This document shows positions 36,035 to 43,777 of a stretch of DNA of 64,000 bases, in pieces. Made by a program: the position numbers and the translations under genes. A model generated the notes under the pieces. The model saw only the letters and a program-made list of their open reading frames with translations, had not been told where the DNA came from and ran no database searches. The stretch covers positions 248,001-312,000 of the forward strand of contig SCMT01000001.1 in the NCBI GenBank assembly GCA_005502915.1, read 5' to 3'. Origin of the DNA: Lysobacteraceae bacterium 2PB (GTDB lineage Bacteria > Pseudomonadota > Gammaproteobacteria > Xanthomonadales > Xanthomonadaceae). Positions within the stretch are counted from its first letter, which is position 1. Each line of letters opens with the position of its first letter.

Positions 36035-37825
36035 TCAGAGCGGCGTCAGCGTGCAGGCACTGTTGTCGCTGAACCGCTTGCCCTCGACCAGGACGCTGTT
36101 GGTGATCGAAGTGCGGTCGTTCAGCCTGAGGACGTACGCCGATTTGCTGGCCAGATCCTTGAAATGACTGGTCGCGGCATAGTTGGTGTACTCCTGGCCG
36201 TTCCAGTTGGGATAGGTGCGCACCCGCATCGTGCCCTGAACCTGCGGCTTCACCGTCCAGGTGTCGTAGCGCTGCTTCCAGCGCTCCACCGGTGTCAGCA
36301 GGGCGTAGCAGCCGGCCGGAATGCGGTAGGACCCGTGATTGAAGTTGGTGCTGAAGGACGTCGACTTCTCGCCACTCTTGGTCGCCGAGGCACCGAAGGT
36401 GACCGCGTAATTCCAGCCGAACGAGTCGGAGATCGTGAACTGCGCGCCGACGGTGACCTCGGTGGACACCGTGTAGGACCAGGACGAGCCCTTGGTGGTG
36501 GTGATGCTCCACTGCGTTCCTGAAGGCAGGGTCATCGCGGTCGACTGCGAAGTCGCGGGGATCTGGACCTTGTTGAGGCCGACGACCTGACTCCATGAGG
36601 TAAAGGTGTCGTTCTGCTCACGCGCGCCGAAGGCGTTGGTGCGGATGTCGACGCAGGCGCCGCTGCGACTGCAGTAGTCGATGGAGGACGTCTGGAAGCC
36701 ATTGCCCGAAGTGATGTTCATGTTGTTGATGTACACCACGTCGGCACGCGTGGTGCTGGTGCTCGGGATGCCGAGAGCCGCCTTGGCTGCGGCGAGGTTC
36801 TCTCCCGAGGTGTCCCACGGCTTCAGCGCCGTGAAATCGCTCAGCACGAACTTGCGCCACGCGGCGGTCTTGGTGGTCAAGGTCGAATTGGTGATCGCCC
36901 GGGTGGACATGTTGCGGATCACGGGATCGGCGCTCGCCTTCGGCGCCACGCCGTCGTCGTTCAGCAACAGCGTGAACTTGCGGGCATTGCTGAGGCAGCG
37001 ACCGGCGACCGCGAACGCGGAGCGCACATCGCCCACCGGAAAGCCGAGGTCGGCCGCCGCTTCCGCTGCGCCGCAGGCCGTGGCCGCCATGCTGCTGTTC
37101 TCCACCTGATACAGGTTGCGTGCATGCGAGAACAGCATGGCGATCTTCCTGCGATCCCAGCCGCGGGACGCCAGTCGCTGGGCGACCGGACGGAGGTAAC
37201 CACCGGGGCCCATGCCGTCATTCGCATCGAAGGATTCCCAGCGATCGAGGATCGCCGAGGTATTGGCGTCGACGACGAGCGTCGGACGCGAGGCACGCTT
37301 GTGCAAGGTCGCGGGAACATCCAGCGACACGACATAGACCAGACGCCCCTTGCCGGCCGCATCACGCCAGATATAAAGATGCGCGGTGCTCCTGGCGTCG
37401 GGCGCCTGACCGATGCCGGACAGTCGCAGCTTGCGTCGTGCGGCATCCAGCGCACCGGTCATGTCGACCGCAGGAATGATGCTCGCGACATCGAATTCCA
37501 GGCCCTTCACGTAACTGCCGCTGGCGCGCTTGATGCGGCCGTCATGAGCGCCGTTCTCGATTTCGGCAACGAAAGAGCCGCCGAACACCGGAACGCCCAG
37601 ATGGTACTGCTCGAAACGGGCCAGGGCACCGTCGCCGACCATCTGCGCATACGCCATCTGCAGGTCGCTGGATCGGGTCCCGGTGAGTTGATAGGCATTG
37701 ACCGACCCGGCCTTGGCCCTGGCCGAAGCCTGAGGGGCGAGGTCGACGGTCTGCGCGGCGTGGACGGCGCCGGCCTGGGCCGCGAGCACGGCAAGCAGAC
37801 TGGCATGGAGCATCTTGCGATTCAT
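36035..37825 (-). CDS. Secreted chimera: M4-protease prodomain and helical domain joined to an aerolysin-like pore-forming domain
   Basis: A 596-residue exported protein with signal peptide 1-23 (ending VHA). Residues about 44-110 match an FTP prodomain (RFEQYHLGVPVFGGSFVAEI) and 115-197 a PepSY-like second half, as in thermolysin-family (M4) zymogens. Residues about 222-277 resemble the C-terminal helical subdomain of M4 enzymes (KIAMLFSHARNLYQ, AAEAAADLGFPVGDVRSAF). The catalytic subdomain between them is absent; there is no HExxH anywhere. Residues about 420-570 are Ser/Thr-rich alternating beta strands with YRIPAGCYALLTPVERWKQR, like the ETX/MTX2/aerolysin pore-forming class. So the protein keeps a protease chassis but probably acts by pore formation. 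Array B lies 237 bases upstream. Domain calls are from pattern recognition and need a structure check. Confidence 0.6.
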   Translation of the reverse strand: MNRKMLHASLLAVLAAQAGAVHAAQTVDLAPQASARAKAGSVNAYQLTGTRSSDLQMAYAQMVGDGALARFEQYHLGVPVFGGSFVAEIENGAHDGRIKRASGSYVKGLEFDVASIIPAVDMTGALDAARRKLRLSGIGQAPDARSTAHLYIWRDAAGKGRLVYVVSLDVPATLHKRASRPTLVVDANTSAILDRWESFDANDGMGPGGYLRPVAQRLASRGWDRRKIAMLFSHARNLYQVENSSMAATACGAAEAAADLGFPVGDVRSAFAVAGRCLSNARKFTLLLNDDGVAPKASADPVIRNMSTRAITNSTLTTKTAAWRKFVLSDFTALKPWDTSGENLAAAKAALGIPSTSTTRADVVYINNMNITSGNGFQTSSIDYCSRSGACVDIRTNAFGAREQNDTFTSWSQVVGLNKVQIPATSQSTAMTLPSGTQWSITTTKGSSWSYTVSTEVTVGAQFTISDSFGWNYAVTFGASATKSGEKSTSFSTNFNHGSYRIPAGCYALLTPVERWKQRYDTWTVKPQVQGTMRVRTYPNWNGQEYTNYAATSHFKDLASKSAYVLRLNDRTSITNSVLVEGKRFSDNSACTLTPL

Positions 37826-38060
37826 GGAGTTCTCCAGAAGAGGATGTGGAAGTGCGTCCGCCGTGCGGCACTTGCATGTGCCTGGGTTGGACCGTGCCTG
37901 GTCGAATGAGGCTTGCCGGAAATCGGCAATGCCTGGGGGCGCATGCCGAATCAACGTCCTGAATCGCCTCAAGTCTTCCCTTCGCCGGGCGCTGCATGTG
38001 TGGGCGGCACCGGGCAGGACGAACACTGGAGGATCCACAGGGGATCATGCATGCCGGAAC

Positions 38061-38090
38061 GATCACGGCCTCGTCATGGTTTCGTCACGC
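38061..38090. promoter_or_regulatory. Regulatory array B upstream of the chimeric toxin gene
   Basis: GATCACGG, CGTCATGG and CGTCACGC follow each other so that the TCA triplets start at 38063, 38074 and 38085, exactly 11 bases apart. Same orientation relative to the gene as arrays A and C; 237 bases from the start codon. Confidence 0.6.
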
Positions 38091-38310
38091 ACCGACCGAA
38101 AGGAACAGGTTGACTTCACGAGCAGTGGAATCGCCCCGTTTCGGCCGTCCCTGTTCCATGAACCGATGCATTCCCGCCCCCTCCAGTCGAGGATCGGGAT
38201 CACGGCGCGGGGGTCGTGTCGCGACATCCCGACGCGCGAGCGCCTGGAGGTTGACGACGACCCGCTATCGACGTGAGCGCATCCGCATTATCGGCACGAC
38301 CTGCGGGCGC

Positions 38311-38340
38311 TTGATCATTTCGTGATCCGGACGTGATCGA
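38311..38340. promoter_or_regulatory. Regulatory array C upstream of the metzincin gene
   Basis: On the plus strand TGAT starts at 38312, 38323 and 38334; read on the minus strand this is ATCACGT, ATCACGA and ATCAAGC... order with four-base spacers, the same element and 11-base period as array A. It ends 133 bases before the start at 38470. Confidence 0.65.
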
Positions 38341-38469
38341 TTCCGGATGCCCTGGATGCGGACGCGATGGAATGCTTCTGCTGCGCTCCGGTTTCGATGC
38401 CCCGGACGGGCATGGAAACCGCCCCCGGAAGCGCACTCCATCTTTCCAGTACAAACAAGGAAGACTCCC

Positions 38470-39948
38470 ATGTCACGCATTCTTGCTTTGACCGTTCCAT
38501 CGGCCGCACTGCTTCTCGCGGCCGTCTCGATCGATGCCATCGGCGGCCCGCCGCAACGCACCGGCCAAACCGGATCCGCCGAAGCGCCCCTCCAGGGCCG
38601 CCTCGAAATGGTCTGGGGCGATGCCAAGCCCGGCAGCCGGGCGCCGCACATCCTGGAAGTGAACCTGGTCGACGATGCCGGTCGCCGCACGCCTCTGGAC
38701 GCCGCGGCGGCGGCCAGGGCGGCGGGGGACCTGTACGGAATCTACGGCCGGCGGGTGGCGGTCAGCTTCGGCCTGCAGAAGCGTGCCGGCGCCATGCCGT
38801 CGCACGCGCAGCCCGATGCCATCGTGCCGATCGACGGCCTGACCTCAAGTCTCCGCGACGCGCGCGCCGGCCTGGCATCGACGAGCGGCGTCTCCACCCG
38901 TGCGATCACCGGCACGACGGTCTGGGCGACCCTGATGTGCAAGTTCAAGGACATCGCCACCGAACAGAAAGCGCGGTCGTTCTTCCAGGGACAGTACGGC
39001 AACTCCGCCGGCCAGCTCGATCACTACTGGCGCGAGGTGTCCTACAACAAGATCAATCTCACCGGAAGCGCGGCGTACGGCTGGTTCACCCTGCCGCAGA
39101 ACCGCGCCTACTACGTGACCACGGGCACGGACGGCAAGCCGAAGGCCGACCTGGGCAAGCTGTTCACCGACTGCACCAATGCCGCCAACGCCAGCGTCAA
39201 CTTCGCCGCCAACGGCGGGCTGCAGGGCATCAACATGATGTTCAACGGCGACCTGGACGGCTACGCCTGGGGTGGCGGCCGCTGCGCCACGCTCGACGGC
39301 ATCAACAAGTGCTGGAGCACCACCTGGAACCCGCCGTGGTCGTTCAACAACCTCGCGCCGCTCTCGCACGAGATGGGCCACGCCTACGGCCTGCCGCACG
39401 CCAACAATTCCGATGGCGACGGCGACACCTACGACAATCCGTGGGACGTGATGAGCGACGCGTGGAACAACGCGGTCAGCAATGCCACCTACGGCAGCCT
39501 GCCCAAACACATCAACATCTATTCGCGCGACCGCCTGGGCTGGGTCGATGCTGCACGCCTGCGCACGGTCACCCATGGCAGCGCGGCCACCACCTACACG
39601 CTCGAGCGCGCAAGCCTGGCAGGCTCGGCGTATGCGCAGATGATCAAGCTGGTGGTCCCGGGCAGCACCACGCGCTACTACACGATCGAAACGCGCAAGC
39701 GGACCGGCACGTACGAGGCCAACCTGGCCGGCGACGCGGTCATCATCCATTCGGTGGACACCGCCCGCAGCCAGCCCGCGTGGAGCGTCGATGCCAGCAG
39801 TCCGCCCGCCACGGTCTCCAACAACGAAGGCAGCATGTTCAAGGTCGGCGAAATCTGGACGACGCCCGAACCCCTCGGCAGCCGTTTCAGGGTCGAAGTC
39901 GTCTCGGCCACCACGGAAGGCTTCCGCGTGAAGGTGTCGAGCCTGTAA
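38470..39948 (+). CDS. Secreted metzincin metalloprotease (paralogue of 43778-45382)
   Basis: A 492-residue exported zinc protease. Signal peptide about 1-24. The zinc site [11 protein letters not shown] is at 300-310 (HExxHxxGxxH, metzincin), followed by a calcium-site-like NNSDGDGDTYDNPWD stretch and the Met-turn WDVMSD. An N-terminal propeptide of about 140 residues precedes the conserved VWATLMCKFKDIATEQK. The C-terminal 130 residues are beta-rich. The fold looks like M6/M11-type secreted proteases; the exact MEROPS family is not certain. A close paralogue stands inverted at 43778-45382. The ribosome site lies in ACAAGGAAGAC, identical and at the same distance as in the gene starting at 33358, and array C is upstream. 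Confidence 0.82.
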   Translation: MSRILALTVPSAALLLAAVSIDAIGGPPQRTGQTGSAEAPLQGRLEMVWGDAKPGSRAPHILEVNLVDDAGRRTPLDAAAAARAAGDLYGIYGRRVAVSFGLQKRAGAMPSHAQPDAIVPIDGLTSSLRDARAGLASTSGVSTRAITGTTVWATLMCKFKDIATEQKARSFFQGQYGNSAGQLDHYWREVSYNKINLTGSAAYGWFTLPQNRAYYVTTGTDGKPKADLGKLFTDCTNAANASVNFAANGGLQGINMMFNGDLDGYAWGGGRCATLDGINKCWSTTWNPPWSFNNLAPLSHEMGHAYGLPHANNSDGDGDTYDNPWDVMSDAWNNAVSNATYGSLPKHINIYSRDRLGWVDAARLRTVTHGSAATTYTLERASLAGSAYAQMIKLVVPGSTTRYYTIETRKRTGTYEANLAGDAVIIHSVDTARSQPAWSVDASSPPATVSNNEGSMFKVGEIWTTPEPLGSRFRVEVVSATTEGFRVKVSSL

Positions 39949-40054
39949 TCGATCGGCGCTGCGACAAACGCCCGGGATGACCGGGCAGGGACGGCGGCGA
40001 CGCAACCTCACGCGCTCGTCGCCGTTCCCGTTCACGGCCTGAAACGGGGAGCCC

Positions 40055-40102
40055 GGAACGGGGGCAGGTTCACTTTTTCGGAAGTGACCCTGACCCCGTT
40101 GC
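40055..40102. repeat. REP-like inverted repeat, GGGGCCAGGTTC family, copy 2
   Basis: Left arm GGAACGGGGGCAGGTTCACT, right arm the imperfect complement GGGTCAGGGTCACTTCC read on the minus strand. It overlaps the last eight codons and stop of the HAD phosphatase gene, so the repeat supplies the protein's C-terminus. Confidence 0.75.
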
Positions 40103-40828
40103 GGAGGACGGCGCATCCCCGCCCCGCCCCGGGCATCCCCAGTTGAGGATCGGGGTGCCGGGCGGCAGCACCTTGCGGAACATCTCGACGCGCGAGGGCT
40201 TGGGATTGACCACGACCGGCCTGCGCGCGGCGTGCAGCAGGGGCAGGTCGGCGCTGCTGTCGGTATAGGCGGCTTCGACCGGGCCGCCGAAACCGGCGTC
40301 GGCGATCATCCGCATCTTCATGCGGTAGTGGCAATGGCGCACGGCGACGATCGAACCGTACTTCGGCCCGACCTGGGTGCCGATGACCGGCAGGTCGCCG
40401 TGACCGGCGAAGGCGAGGATGGCACGGGCCAGTTCCGGCGGGGCGCCGGTGGCGACGATCACCCGGTCGCCGGCTTCGCGATGCCCGCGCAGCACGTCGA
40501 AGGCCACCGGCAGCAGGCGGGGTTTGATCGCATCCGCATGCGCGCCGACATAACGATCGGTCATCGCGTCGAACTCGGCGACGCTGCGCATGCCGAGCGT
40601 GCCGACCCAGACGAAGCCGGAGATGCCGCGACGCCGCGTGGGCAGGAAGGCGATCATGGGGCCGAACACCGGCGCGATCAGCAGCGCCAGCACGCGGCGC
40701 CACCAGGCGCGCTCGATCAGCCACTTGAACAGGTGGCTGCCGGAATCGCCGTCGTACAGGGTGTGGTCGAAGTCGAACACCACCAGCGGCGCGTCGGCCG
40801 CGGGCGTCGGGTACTGCGCCTGGCTCAT
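40070..40828 (-). CDS. HAD-superfamily hydrolase, subfamily IB (SerB-like phosphatase)
   Basis: A 252-residue HAD-IB phosphatase. Motif I is [13 protein letters not shown] (nucleophile Asp19, acid Asp21), motif II the Thr of [10 protein letters not shown], motif III/IV Lys in GPKYGS region and [11 protein letters not shown]. The cap is the short helical C1 type. Relatives dephosphorylate phosphoserine or phospholipid head groups; substrate here unknown. The start overlaps the trpC stop by four bases, so it is the last gene of the trp operon. The C-terminal residues from about 244 (GSGSLPKK) and the stop codon come from a REP element. Confidence 0.85.
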   Translation of the reverse strand: MSQAQYPTPAADAPLVVFDFDHTLYDGDSGSHLFKWLIERAWWRRVLALLIAPVFGPMIAFLPTRRRGISGFVWVGTLGMRSVAEFDAMTDRYVGAHADAIKPRLLPVAFDVLRGHREAGDRVIVATGAPPELARAILAFAGHGDLPVIGTQVGPKYGSIVAVRHCHYRMKMRMIADAGFGGPVEAAYTDSSADLPLLHAARRPVVVNPKPSRVEMFRKVLPPGTPILNWGCPGRGGDAPSSATGSGSLPKK

Positions 40829-41667
40829 GACGGGAAGAACAGCCGCCGCAGGGCCGCACCGGGATCGGGATCGCGCATGAAGGATTCGCCGACCAGGAAC
40901 AGGTCGATGCCGGCATCGCGCATGCGCTGCACGTCGTCGCGGGTGGCGATGCCGCTCTCGGTGACCAGCGGGCGACCGGCGGGCATCGCGTCCTTCAGCA
41001 CGAGCGTGGTGTCGAGCGACACCTCGAACGTGCGCAGGTTGCGGTTGTTGACGCCGATCAGCGCCTCGCGTCCATCGATGGCAGGCAGGCGCAGCGCACG
41101 CTGCAACTCGTCACCGTCGTGGACTTCGACCAGCACGTCGAGACCGAGCGCCACCGCTTCGCGATACAGCGAGAGCAACGGGTCGTCATCCAGCGCGGAC
41201 ACGATCAGCAGGATGCAGTCGGCGCCGAGCGCGCGCGCTTCGACCACCTGGTAGGGGTCGACGGTGAAATCCTTGCGCAGCACCGGCAACGCACAGGCAG
41301 CGCGCGCCTGCTGCAGGTAGGCGTCGGCGCCCTGGAAGAAATCGACGTCGGTCAGCACCGACAGGCAGGCCGCGCCTGCGGCCTCGTAGCTGCGCGCGAT
41401 CGCGGCCGGATCGAAATCCGCGCGGATCACGCCCTTCGAGGGGCTGGCCTTCTTCACTTCGGAAATCACGCCCGGCAGGCCGGCGGCGCGCTTCGCCTGC
41501 AATGCGGCGATGAAGCCGCGCACCGGCGATGCGGCGGCGGCGCGTTCGCGCAGTTCGGCCAGGGGCACGCGCGCGCTGCGCTCGGCGATCTCCTCGTGCT
41601 TGCGGTCGACGATGCGCTGCAGGATGTCGGCGCGGGCGGAAGCTGTCGTGGATGTCGCGGTATTCAT
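40825..41667 (-). CDS. trpC: Indole-3-glycerol-phosphate synthase
   Basis: A 280-residue (beta/alpha)8 enzyme that closes the indole ring in tryptophan synthesis. Catalytic segments are [20 protein letters not shown] in parts ([10 protein letters not shown]), [13 protein letters not shown] with the catalytic Lys, and [10 protein letters not shown] and LVTESGI with the phosphate site. Monofunctional (no TrpF fusion). It overlaps the preceding monooxygenase-like gene and the following HAD gene by four bases each. Start at 41667 (MNTATSTT). Confidence 0.96.
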   Translation of the reverse strand: MNTATSTTASARADILQRIVDRKHEEIAERSARVPLAELRERAAAASPVRGFIAALQAKRAAGLPGVISEVKKASPSKGVIRADFDPAAIARSYEAAGAACLSVLTDVDFFQGADAYLQQARAACALPVLRKDFTVDPYQVVEARALGADCILLIVSALDDDPLLSLYREAVALGLDVLVEVHDGDELQRALRLPAIDGREALIGVNNRNLRTFEVSLDTTLVLKDAMPAGRPLVTESGIATRDDVQRMRDAGIDLFLVGESFMRDPDPGAALRRLFFPS

Positions 41668-42011
41668 GCGTCTTTGTTGAACCAGTCGTAGGCGCGTTCG
41701 ACTTTCGCGACGCGCGTGATGTAGCGGGTGTACCAGTCGCGCCGACCGCGCGCGCGGATCGCGGCGTGCTCGACGTGGTGCTTCCACGCGAGGATGTCCT
41801 GCTCGCTGCGCCAGTAGCTGACGGTGATGCCGACGCCGTCGGCGCCGCGCACCGATTCGACGCCGAGATAGCCCGGCTGCTGCGCCGCCAGCGCCACCAT
41901 GGCCTCGGCGGCTTCGGCGTAGCCTTCGGCATCCGCGCCGCTGCGCTGCGAGGTGAAGATCACCGCGTGGTACGGCGGCTCGGGCGTGCGGGCGAAACCT
42001 TCGGCGCTCAT
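41664..42011 (-). CDS. Antibiotic biosynthesis monooxygenase (ABM)-type protein in the trp operon
   Basis: A 115-residue single-domain dimeric alpha/beta-barrel protein of the ABM/YgiN type. Typical segments are [48 protein letters not shown] and the [20 protein letters not shown] tail in parts (RDWYTRYI). Members oxygenate small aromatics or degrade haem, without a cofactor in some cases. It lies between trpD (ten-base gap) and trpC (four-base overlap), so it is expressed with tryptophan synthesis; a function on a quinone or indole by-product is only a guess. Confidence 0.82.
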   Translation of the reverse strand: MSAEGFARTPEPPYHAVIFTSQRSGADAEGYAEAAEAMVALAAQQPGYLGVESVRGADGVGITVSYWRSEQDILAWKHHVEHAAIRARGRRDWYTRYITRVAKVERAYDWFNKDA

Positions 42012-42021
42012 GACGTCAGGC

Positions 42022-43056
42022 TCACGACGCGGCCAGTTTCTGCGTGGTGTCGATGAAGTGTTCGAGCTTGGCGCGCGCATCGCCGCTGGCGATCGCCGCG
42101 CGCGCGGCCTCGATGCCGTGGGCGATGCTGTCGGCCACCCCGGACACGAACAGCGCCGCGCCTGCGTTCAAGCACACGATGTCGCGCGGCAGGCCCGGCG
42201 TGTTGTCGAGGGCCTCGATCAGCATGATCTTCGACTCCTCGGCATCGGCGACGCGCAGGTTGCGGCTGGCGGCCATGCCGATGCCGAAATCCTCGGGATG
42301 CACTTCGTATTCGCGGACCTTGCCGTCGCGCAGTTCGCCGACCAGCGAAGCGGCGCCGAGCGAGAGTTCGTCCATGCCGTCGCGCCCCCAGACCACCAGC
42401 GCGCGCTCGGCGCCCAGTTCCTGCAGCACGCGCGCCTGGATGCCGACCAGGTCGGGATGGAACACGCCCATCAGGATGTTCGGCGCGCTGGCGGGATTGG
42501 TGAGCGGGCCGAGGATGTTGAAGATGGTGCGCACGCCCATCTCGCGGCGCACCGGCGCGACCACCTTCATCGCCGGATGGTGCACCGGCGCGAACATGAA
42601 GCCGATGCCGGTCTGCGCGATGCACTGCGCCACCTGCGCCGGCTGCAGCTCGATGTTCGCGCCCAGCGCTTCCAGCACGTCGGCGCTGCCGGACTTCGAC
42701 GACACGCTGCGGTTGCCGTGCTTGGCGACCTTGGCGCCCGCGGCGGCGACCACGAACATGCTCGCGGTCGAAATGTTGAAGGTATGCGCGCCGTCGCCAC
42801 CGGTGCCGACGATGTCGACCATGTGCTGGCGGTCGCGCACATCGACCTTGTTGGAGAACTCGCGCAGCACGGATGCGGCGGCCGCGATCTCGCCGACGGT
42901 CTCCTTCTTCACGCGCAGGCCGGTCAGGATGGCGGAGGTCATCGCCGGCGACACCTCGCCGCGCATGATCTGGCGCATCAGATCGACCATTTCGTCATGG
43001 AAGATCTCGCGGTGCTCGATCGTGCGCTGCAGGGCTTCCTGGGGAGTGATGGGCAT
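42022..43056 (-). CDS. trpD: Anthranilate phosphoribosyltransferase
   Basis: A 344-residue enzyme transferring a phosphoribosyl group to anthranilate. The glycine-rich PRPP site is [15 protein letters not shown], followed by [21 protein letters not shown] in parts ([12 protein letters not shown]) and the anthranilate-channel segment [16 protein letters not shown]. Length and motif order are standard. Second gene of the trpG-trpD-ABM-trpC-HAD operon; start at 43056. Confidence 0.96.
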   Translation of the reverse strand: MPITPQEALQRTIEHREIFHDEMVDLMRQIMRGEVSPAMTSAILTGLRVKKETVGEIAAAASVLREFSNKVDVRDRQHMVDIVGTGGDGAHTFNISTASMFVVAAAGAKVAKHGNRSVSSKSGSADVLEALGANIELQPAQVAQCIAQTGIGFMFAPVHHPAMKVVAPVRREMGVRTIFNILGPLTNPASAPNILMGVFHPDLVGIQARVLQELGAERALVVWGRDGMDELSLGAASLVGELRDGKVREYEVHPEDFGIGMAASRNLRVADAEESKIMLIEALDNTPGLPRDIVCLNAGAALFVSGVADSIAHGIEAARAAIASGDARAKLEHFIDTTQKLAAS

Positions 43057-43160
43057 GCCTGTGGGATCCGTGTGCGTGCCGCCGGCGGCGGGCGTCCATG
43101 ATGGCGGCTGCTGCCGCGCCGGACAACCGGGAGAGGCTGCCGGCAACCGGGCTCCGGCGC

Positions 43161-43745
43161 TCAGGCGGCGCGGGCGAGGAAATTCTTGAGCAGCGCGTGG
43201 CCGTGCTCGGTGAGGATCGACTCGGGGTGGAACTGCACGCCTTCCACGGGATGCTCGCGGTGGCGCAGGCCCATGATCTCCTCGACCGATCCGTCGTCGT
43301 TCTCGGTCCAGGCGGTGATTTCGAGGGCGTCCGGCAGGGTCTGCCGGTCGACCACCAGGGAATGGTAGCGGGTGGCTTCGTAGCGGTCGGGCAGGCCGGC
43401 GAACACGCCCTTGCCCTCGTGGCGGATGTGCGAGGTCTTGCCGTGCATGATGCGCCCGGCGCGGACCACGTCGCCGCCGTAGGCCTGGCCGATGCTCTGG
43501 TGGCCGAGGCAGACGCCGAGGATCGGGATGCGGTCGCCGAGCTGGCGGATCACGTCCACCGACACCCCGGCTTCGTTCGGGGTGCAGGGGCCAGGCGAGA
43601 TCACGATGCCGGCCGGGTCCAGGGCCTCGATCTCGGCCACCGTCAACTCGTCGTTGCGGACCACCTTCACGTCCGCGCCCAGCGCCTGCAGGTATTGCAC
43701 GAGGTTATAAGTGAAGCTGTCGTAGTTATCGAGCATCAGGATCAC
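43161..43745 (-). CDS. trpG: Anthranilate synthase component II (glutamine amidotransferase)
   Basis: A 194-residue class I glutamine amidotransferase that feeds ammonia to TrpE. The nucleophile is Cys79 in [17 protein letters not shown], and the His/Glu pair is His173-Glu175 in VQFHPES. A GTG start at 43745 gives the family N-terminus [19 protein letters not shown]; the ATG three codons later is an alternative. The partner gene trpE is not in the window: immediately upstream (32 bases) is the end of a secreted protease gene on the same strand, an unusual neighbour. Confidence 0.94.
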   Translation of the reverse strand: MILMLDNYDSFTYNLVQYLQALGADVKVVRNDELTVAEIEALDPAGIVISPGPCTPNEAGVSVDVIRQLGDRIPILGVCLGHQSIGQAYGGDVVRAGRIMHGKTSHIRHEGKGVFAGLPDRYEATRYHSLVVDRQTLPDALEITAWTENDDGSVEEIMGLRHREHPVEGVQFHPESILTEHGHALLKNFLARAA

Positions 43746-43777
43746 GACAGCGGTCTCGCGCAGGTGGGCCGGCCAAT

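Larger units (their letters stand above)
37826..38469. promoter_or_regulatory. 644-base divergent region, chimeric toxin / metzincin genes
   Basis: No gene is supported here. It contains two of the 11-base-spaced arrays (38061-38090 and 38311-38340), one for each flanking gene. Ribosome sites are visible next to both starts (CTGGAG before 37825 on the minus strand; AAGGAAG before 38470). Confidence 0.6.

Noticed and set aside
36035-37825. Calling the gene an M4 (thermolysin-type) metalloprotease
   Set aside because: The prodomain and helical parts fit, but no HExxH zinc motif exists anywhere in the protein.
37826-38469. Small open frames in the gap between the toxin and metzincin genes
   Set aside because: None has a ribosome site, family resemblance or codon pattern like the neighbours; the gap is better read as regulatory.
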